A DNA stretch of 27,212 nucleotides from Bacillota bacterium (lineage in GTDB: Bacteria; Bacillota; Clostridia; Acetivibrionales; DTU013), in contig JAEYOM010000063.1 in NCBI GenBank assembly GCA_023411715.1, positions 1-27,212 of the forward strand. The letters run 5' to 3'. Positions within the stretch are counted from its first letter, which is position 1. Every line of letters begins with the position of its first letter. Of this stretch, positions 22,734 to 27,212 are shown one piece after another. The notes beneath the pieces were generated by a model, which saw nothing but the letters and a program-made list of their open reading frames with translations, had not been told where the DNA came from and made no database searches. The position numbers and the translations under genes are program-made.

Positions 22734-24158
22734 TTACGCGTTTTTCAGCCTTCTTCTGTACAGCCTGTATGCTGTAAGCGCGGCGCCGATCATACAGATC
22801 GAAGCGGCAACTATGAAAACATACTTCATCCCGAAGATAAAGGCGCTTTCATACCCGGGTATCAGCGTAGCCACATGTTTGCCGAGATTCAGGCTCATGA
22901 AATCATAGAGCAGGATCGTGGCCATCGTCGCGCCAAAGACCATGCCGAGGTTTCTGACGAACGCATTGATGCTGCCCGCGATCCCGAGCTTGTCATGGGT
23001 CACGGTCGACATTATGAGCGATGTGTTGGGCGACTGGAACAGTCCGTTTCCTACGGACATTATCATGATGATCGCAACGAGCGCCAGCAGGTTCGTATAC
23101 TGAGTAAGTGTTGACATAAGCAGCAGGGCTACGCTTGTTATCGAGAGCCCGAGGAACGTCAGGAATTCCGAACCGATCCTGTCGGACAGGCGGCCGCTTA
23201 AGGGCGCCACTATGAACATGACGACAGGGTTGACCATCATTATGAGACCGGTCTCGGCAGGAGTGAACTTCAATGCGTACTGCAGATAAAAAGGCTGTAT
23301 GATGATAACGCAAAACAGCGCGACAAAGGATGTAAAGGAGCAGAATATACTTAGGGAGAACAACTTATTTTTGAAAATGCCGAACTGCAGCATCGGCTTT
23401 TCAATATGCAGCTCCGTCCTGACGAAAATAACGGCCGCAGCTATCGCTATCGCAAAGCCTGCGATTATAAGCGGATCGGTAAACCCGATATCCCTTCCGA
23501 TCGTGACCGCAAGGAAAAACAGGCCGATTGTCGCAACAAGCAGTACAGCGCCTTTAAAATCGAGCTTTTCATCCGTTTTGTCTTCATAACGCGGAAGTAT
23601 TTTCGTTCCCATCAAATATACGATTATTCCTATCGGCACATTTACAAGGAATATGTAATTCCAGCTGAGAAAGCTTATGATCATGCCGCCCAAAGGCGGT
23701 CCCACAAGATTGCCGAGCGCAACGAATGAACCGGAAATGCCGAGCGCCCTCCCCCTTTCATTTTGAGGGTAGGTCTGGGCTATAATGCCCTGATTGTTGG
23801 CCATTGTGCCGGCCGCCCCTATCGCCTGGACGACCCTCGAGAATATCAGCGCCGTGTAGGAGTTGGAAATACCGCAGAGCAGTGAACCGAGCGTAAAAAG
23901 GATAAGCCCGCTCTGGAATATTTTGATCTTGCCTCTGATATCGCCCAGTTTGCCGAAAACCAGTATCGTAGATGTGACTGCGATCAGAAATGTCGTTACA
24001 ACCCACGAAATAGCCTCTGTTGTAACGTTAAGACTACGGGCCATTGTAGGCAGGGCAACATCGATTATACTGCCCTGCAAAGTTGACATAAATGTTACCA
24101 ATACTACATTTATCAAAATAAGCGTTCTTTTACTTTTGTTAACTTCAATCTCAGCCAT
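22734..24158 (-). CDS. MFS transporter, DHA2 (14-helix drug:H+ antiporter) family
   Basis: A 474-residue integral membrane protein with about 14 hydrophobic helices. Landmarks are the first-helix motif 'STLQGSIIDVALPTMARSLN' (motif D1), motif A 'GKLGDIRGKIKIF' between helices 2 and 3, and motif C 'GSFVALGNLVGPPLGG' in helix 5. These define proton-driven exporters of the DHA2 type (EmrB/QacA relatives). Substrate is not predictable. The ribosome binding site is weak (AGGTG about 13 bases from the ATG), so low or coupled expression is possible. Although it follows uxaC and the LarA homologue, this family does not usually import uronates, and a metabolic link is unproven. Confidence 0.88.
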   Translation of the reverse strand: MAEIEVNKSKRTLILINVVLVTFMSTLQGSIIDVALPTMARSLNVTTEAISWVVTTFLIAVTSTILVFGKLGDIRGKIKIFQSGLILFTLGSLLCGISNSYTALIFSRVVQAIGAAGTMANNQGIIAQTYPQNERGRALGISGSFVALGNLVGPPLGGMIISFLSWNYIFLVNVPIGIIVYLMGTKILPRYEDKTDEKLDFKGAVLLVATIGLFFLAVTIGRDIGFTDPLIIAGFAIAIAAAVIFVRTELHIEKPMLQFGIFKNKLFSLSIFCSFTSFVALFCVIIIQPFYLQYALKFTPAETGLIMMVNPVVMFIVAPLSGRLSDRIGSEFLTFLGLSITSVALLLMSTLTQYTNLLALVAIIMIMSVGNGLFQSPNTSLIMSTVTHDKLGIAGSINAFVRNLGMVFGATMATILLYDFMSLNLGKHVATLIPGYESAFIFGMKYVFIVAASICMIGAALTAYRLYRRRLKNA

Positions 24159-24202
24159 AAGACCAGTTCAGGCACCTGTTGTCGGATCCGGTGAATAATA
24201 GT

Positions 24203-24221
24203 GGGACATGTTCCCTGTCCC
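24203..24221. repeat. GGGACATGTTCCCTGTCCC palindromic repeat
   Basis: GGGACA and TGTCCC enclose a seven-base loop, and a further GTCCC follows at 24225-24229. It is the third intergenic copy of this theme in the window, here between uxaC and the MFS gene. Confidence 0.55.
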
Positions 24222-24241
24222 CTTGTCCCGGGTCGTGAATT

Positions 24242-25711
24242 TTAGCCTATTGTCCTCTCTATAAAACCGAAATACTTTTCTGCATTATTATAACAGATAT
24301 TCTGAACCATGCCACCCAAAAGTTTAAGATCGTCGGGCGCTTCCCCTTTTTCCGCCCATTCACCGATAATGTTGCACAGGATCCGCCTGAAATATTCATG
24401 CCTTGCATAGGAGAGAAAGCTTCTCGAATCGGTCAGCATTCCGACGAAACGGCTGAGCAGGCCTGTGCTTGCGAGCGCAGTCATCTGCTTCTGCATGCCG
24501 TCCTTCTGGTCGTTGAACCACCAGCCCGATCCAAACTGTATCTTTCCGGGTGTGACGCCATCCTGGAAGCTTCCGGCGATCGCGCTCAACACTTCGTTAT
24601 CCCTCGGGTTGAGGCAATACAGTATGGTTTTCGGAAGCCCGCCCACATCGTTGATCTTGTCCAGTAATCCGGTAAGCGCACCTGCGAAATTACCGTCGTC
24701 TATCGCATCGTAACCGGTGTTTGGCCCAAGCAGCCTGAACTGCTTGCTGTTTACGTTCCTGATGCAGCCAATATGCAGCTGCATGACCCAACCAAGCCTG
24801 TTGTACTGCGTTCCGAGGAAAATGAGCATATGGGATTTGTACTTTTTCACCTCGTCCGGGCTTATCCCTGAGGGGTTTGTACTGCCGGCGCCGTTCATAT
24901 CGACGCGCTGATATCCTTTGCCCGCACCGAGCGCTTTCCTGAAGATCGCGGCTGCTTCCGCCTCCGTACAGTCTGCGTAAACTACAGGCTCAAGGCCGTG
25001 ATCGGACAAGCGGCAGCCCCTTTCGTGAAAGAACTCGAGCCTTTTTACAAAGGCAGCCTTAAGGTCGTCCAGCGAACGTATCTCCATCCCTGACGCCATG
25101 GCCAATCTGCCAATCCATTCGACAAAACCCGGTTTTTCTATATTTATCCCATTATCCGGCCGGAATGACGGAAGCACCTTAACATCGAATGTCTTATCCC
25201 CGGCGATCGCTTTGTGGTATTCGAGCGTATCCACGGGATCGTCGGTCGTGCAGAGCGCTTTTACATTGGAACGTACGATAAGGCTCCTGGGCGTGAAATC
25301 GCTGCCCTGCAGCTTTTTATTGCACTTTTCCCATATATCCTCCGCCGTTTCGGGTGACAACAGGTCGTCAATGCCGAAATACCTGCGCAGTTCAAGATGT
25401 GTCCAGTGATAGAGCGGATTCCCTATGCAGCTTGGCATTGTTTCGGCCCATTTCATGAACTTGGATCTGTCATCGGCGCTGCCTGTTACATATTGCTCCT
25501 CCACGCCGTTTGCCCGCATGGCACGCCATTTGTAATGGTCGCCCCCGAGCCAGGCTTGCGTTATATTGCCGTACGTTTTATTTTCGGCGATCTCCTTCGG
25601 GTTGAGGTGGCAGTGATAATCTATTATTGGCATATCCTTGGCGTAGTCGTGATACAGCCTTTTAGCCATTTCACTCTGCAGAAGGAAGTTGTCGTCCATG
25701 AATTCTCTCAT
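24242..25711 (-). CDS. uxaC: glucuronate/galacturonate isomerase UxaC
   Basis: Converts D-glucuronate to D-fructuronate and D-galacturonate to D-tagaturonate, the first cytoplasmic step of uronate breakdown. The 489-residue protein is close to the family length (about 470). The N-terminus shows the metal-site motif IIDYHCHLNPKEI (H33, H35) of this amidohydrolase-fold family. Other family segments are 'WLGGDHYKWRAMRANGVEE', 'MPSCIGNPLYHWTHLELRRYFGI', 'VKALCTTDDPVDTLEYH' and 'GSGWWFNDQKDGMQKQ'. AAGGAG stands nine bases before the ATG. It lies 77 bases after the LarA-like gene, probably in the same operon. The rest of the pathway (uxuA/uxuB or uxaA/uxaB) is not in the window. Confidence 0.95.
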   Translation of the reverse strand: MREFMDDNFLLQSEMAKRLYHDYAKDMPIIDYHCHLNPKEIAENKTYGNITQAWLGGDHYKWRAMRANGVEEQYVTGSADDRSKFMKWAETMPSCIGNPLYHWTHLELRRYFGIDDLLSPETAEDIWEKCNKKLQGSDFTPRSLIVRSNVKALCTTDDPVDTLEYHKAIAGDKTFDVKVLPSFRPDNGINIEKPGFVEWIGRLAMASGMEIRSLDDLKAAFVKRLEFFHERGCRLSDHGLEPVVYADCTEAEAAAIFRKALGAGKGYQRVDMNGAGSTNPSGISPDEVKKYKSHMLIFLGTQYNRLGWVMQLHIGCIRNVNSKQFRLLGPNTGYDAIDDGNFAGALTGLLDKINDVGGLPKTILYCLNPRDNEVLSAIAGSFQDGVTPGKIQFGSGWWFNDQKDGMQKQMTALASTGLLSRFVGMLTDSRSFLSYARHEYFRRILCNIIGEWAEKGEAPDDLKLLGGMVQNICYNNAEKYFGFIERTIG

Positions 25712-25732
25712 TGTCTTATGCTCCTTATTAAC

Positions 25733-25761
25733 AGTACATTATGACTTATGAGTACATTATG
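25733..25761. repeat. AGTACATTATG direct repeat in the larA-uxaC gap
   Basis: AGTACATTATG occurs at 25733-25743 and again at 25751-25761, an 18-base period. It lies 22-50 bases before the uxaC start and could be a regulator site or a chance duplication. Confidence 0.45.
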
Positions 25762-25788
25762 CCGGTCGGTTTACACTGAATCGGCGCT

Positions 25789-27066
25789 TCAGAATCTGTC
25801 GCGGCAGGCCCAGAGCCCCAGAGCGGGATTACTGATATAAAATATCTCCTCTCCGTCGTCCATGGTCTGCCAGCCATCCTTTAGAATGCCCGGATCGTAA
25901 CGTTTTAGGACTTCTTCCAGCTTTTCATAGCGGAAATTGGCCCCCTCCGTCTCCGATCCGGTCAGCTTTCCGGGCGCGTAAGTTATGGAGAACCGATCGT
26001 CCGAGGAACCATGGATCAGGTGGGCGGCAGCTGAAAGGTTGCCTTTAAGGTCGTCGTTCTGCCTGCAGAGCTCAAGTACTTTTTTCCGTCCGACATACCC
26101 GTACTTCCTGATAAGTTCGTCGTTTCTGTCATCCTCGCCGAACTTGCAGACACCCGGTGCGATAACAAGCAGTTCCCCGCCGTCCGCTATAGCCATACGT
26201 GTCCTGTAGACCGCCTTGTTCCCAAGCCAGGTGCTTTTAAATTCCCTTTCGTCCAGATAGACGACAGCCTTTTTAATCGGCCTGTCCAGGAATATGATGT
26301 TTTTCTCCTGACTGAGTTTGACAGCTTCTTCGAAAAGCCTGCGGCCCCTGCCTGCGAACAGGCCATGTATCGAAACGTTACCCTGGCTCTGGGTCGTGAC
26401 TGTGAGCACGTAAAGCAGCGGAACATCCTTGATGAAACGCTCCTCGGCATAGTCGAAAATCTTTCTGACAGGAGAATGATCGCGCCCCATTATACGTTCA
26501 AGGCCGTAGAACGCCCCAAGCATATGGGACTGGCTTATCATATTGCTGCCGCCGCAGCCCACAAACAGATTCTTGCTGTAATTCGCCATGCCCACGACTT
26601 CGTGCGGCACCACCTGGCCCATTGAAATAATGAGGTCGTATGAGCTGTCGAGTATACGCTTGTTGACTTCCACGTCTATCGGTTCGGTCATAAGGCCTTC
26701 CGAAACTTCGCTTACGAAATCGCCGGGGATCTGTCCGAGCGTTACGACGTCCGTCCTCCAGTTATGGACGATGATCGCTTCGGTGGGTATGATCCCGAGG
26801 AAGAATTCGCGGATCTCGTCCGGCGTCATCGGCTCGTGGGTGCCGAGTGCGGGCATTACGTCGATATGGCAGCTGTCCTTCAGCATATTGTAGAACATCG
26901 CCGTTATTTTGCCAGCACCGGAATGCATCCTTGTAAAATCCGGGGGGATGAGCAGTATCTTTTTAAGCTCCGATTTCCGTTCTCCAAGACTCTCTGCCAA
27001 TGCACGGCGCAATTCGTTATCAGAAATACCGCTGCTGCTTTCCGATCTTAAAATGATTTCCTTCAT
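25789..27066 (-). CDS. LarA-family protein (nickel-pincer 2-hydroxyacid racemase/epimerase)
   Basis: A 425-residue homologue of lactate racemase LarA, whose family uses a nickel-pincer nucleotide to invert carbon 2 of 2-hydroxy acids. Residues corresponding to the known LarA site are visible with matching spacing: D43 and R46 (PPDFTR), H77 (GTHEP), H155 (VVPHEVVG), the cofactor-linking lysine K165 (NYSKNLFVG) and H181 (SQSHMLG). The 155-165-181 intervals equal those of the Lactobacillus enzyme (174-184-200). GGGAGG precedes the ATG. No larB/larC/larE cofactor genes are nearby. Its place before uxaC suggests a sugar-acid substrate, such as gluconate/mannonate, rather than lactate; that is inference. 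Confidence 0.88.
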   Translation of the reverse strand: MKEIILRSESSSGISDNELRRALAESLGERKSELKKILLIPPDFTRMHSGAGKITAMFYNMLKDSCHIDVMPALGTHEPMTPDEIREFFLGIIPTEAIIVHNWRTDVVTLGQIPGDFVSEVSEGLMTEPIDVEVNKRILDSSYDLIISMGQVVPHEVVGMANYSKNLFVGCGGSNMISQSHMLGAFYGLERIMGRDHSPVRKIFDYAEERFIKDVPLLYVLTVTTQSQGNVSIHGLFAGRGRRLFEEAVKLSQEKNIIFLDRPIKKAVVYLDEREFKSTWLGNKAVYRTRMAIADGGELLVIAPGVCKFGEDDRNDELIRKYGYVGRKKVLELCRQNDDLKGNLSAAAHLIHGSSDDRFSITYAPGKLTGSETEGANFRYEKLEEVLKRYDPGILKDGWQTMDDGEEIFYISNPALGLWACRDRF

Positions 27067-27093
27067 GTTCCATCCTCCCGATATAAAATCATG

Positions 27094-27212
27094 ACCACCC
27101 GCTGAGCGGGTGGTTTGTGCTAGCCCTATAAGGGCATGTTACCTGCTTAAGCCTTAAGGCTTACTGAATGGTTTGCCAACCGCATTATATTTACTCGCTA
27201 CCGCTAAAGCGG
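27094..27212. mobile_element. hairpin-rich end of a probable IS200/IS605-type element
   Basis: Five compact hairpins follow one another: 27094-27114 (ACCACCCGC/GCGGGTGGT, loop TGA), 27123-27135 (GCCCT/AGGGC), 27149-27162 (perfect palindrome AAGCCTTAAGGCTT), 27170-27181 (GGTT/AACC) and 27201-27212 (CCGCT/AGCGG). Subterminal hairpins without terminal inverted repeats are typical of IS200/IS605 ends. A minus-strand frame entering from the right edge ends at 27154 with VGKPFSKP; it could be the end of the element's gene. If so, the hairpins are its right end and possibly a TnpB-associated guide RNA. The element's genes are outside the window, so the call rests on structure only. Confidence 0.5.

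Noticed and set aside
27094..27212. Run of hairpins as a CRISPR array
   Set aside because: The hairpins differ in sequence and spacing; there are no identical repeats with unique spacers.

Overview
The window comes from a spore-forming, Gram-positive clostridial-type bacterium (Firmicutes, class Clostridia by inference). The evidence is a conserved division and sporulation block (mazG, HU, rqcP/yabO, yabP, yabQ, divIC, S1-domain gene), strong AGGAGG-type ribosome binding sites, lipoprotein substrate-binding proteins and a MalE/MalF/MalG importer. Every convincing intact gene is on the minus strand, so the biological reading order runs from high to low coordinates.

Layout from right to left. 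The right edge (27094-27212) is a run of small hairpins that looks like the end of an IS200/IS605-type element. It lies just upstream of a LarA-family gene (nickel-pincer racemase/epimerase), followed by uxaC (uronate isomerase) and a DHA2-type MFS transporter. Next come mazG, a 159-bp MITE-like inverted repeat that supplies the mazG stop codon, an HU gene and rqcP. Between rqcP and yabP, which belong to one conserved cluster, lie about 14.7 kb of other DNA. It begins with a broken phenylacetate-CoA-ligase fragment, continues with a LacI-family regulator that has a near-consensus promoter and operator, and then holds a complete maltodextrin pathway: malE-malF-malG, an intracellular cyclomaltodextrinase/neopullulanase-type enzyme, a secreted lipoprotein alpha-amylase, a Thermotoga-type maltosyltransferase homologue, a short alpha-glucan phosphorylase and a MalZ-like maltodextrin glucosidase. 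The conserved block then resumes with yabP, yabQ, divIC and an S1-domain gene, followed by tRNA-Leu(UAA) with its own promoter and terminator. The left 4 kb is AT-rich and eroded: a tRNA-Leu relic, a C-terminal FtsW/RodA/SpoVE relic, a frameshifted surface-protein relic, a DUF2935 gene, a secreted Ig-like protein and, at the left edge, the N-terminal part of a transposase whose 3' end is outside the window.

How the genes fit together. The anchored amylase would cut starch outside the cell. MalEFG would import the maltodextrins, but no ATPase gene is present, so a shared MsmX-type ATPase elsewhere is expected. Inside, the CBM34-type amylase opens cyclic or branched dextrins, the maltosyltransferase homologue redistributes maltosyl units, the phosphorylase makes glucose-1-phosphate and the MalZ-like enzyme trims short chains to glucose. 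The last three genes overlap or nearly touch and are probably translationally coupled. Two near-identical 20-bp operators, one at lacI and one upstream of malE, suggest coordinated control by the local regulator, by CcpA, or by both.

I saw no CRISPR array, phage module or recognisable defence system. The most notable observations are the insertion of the maltodextrin locus into the yab cluster, the gene relics at its edges, the MITE-like element at mazG, the hairpin-rich transposon end next to larA, and the pairing of a LarA homologue with uxaC.
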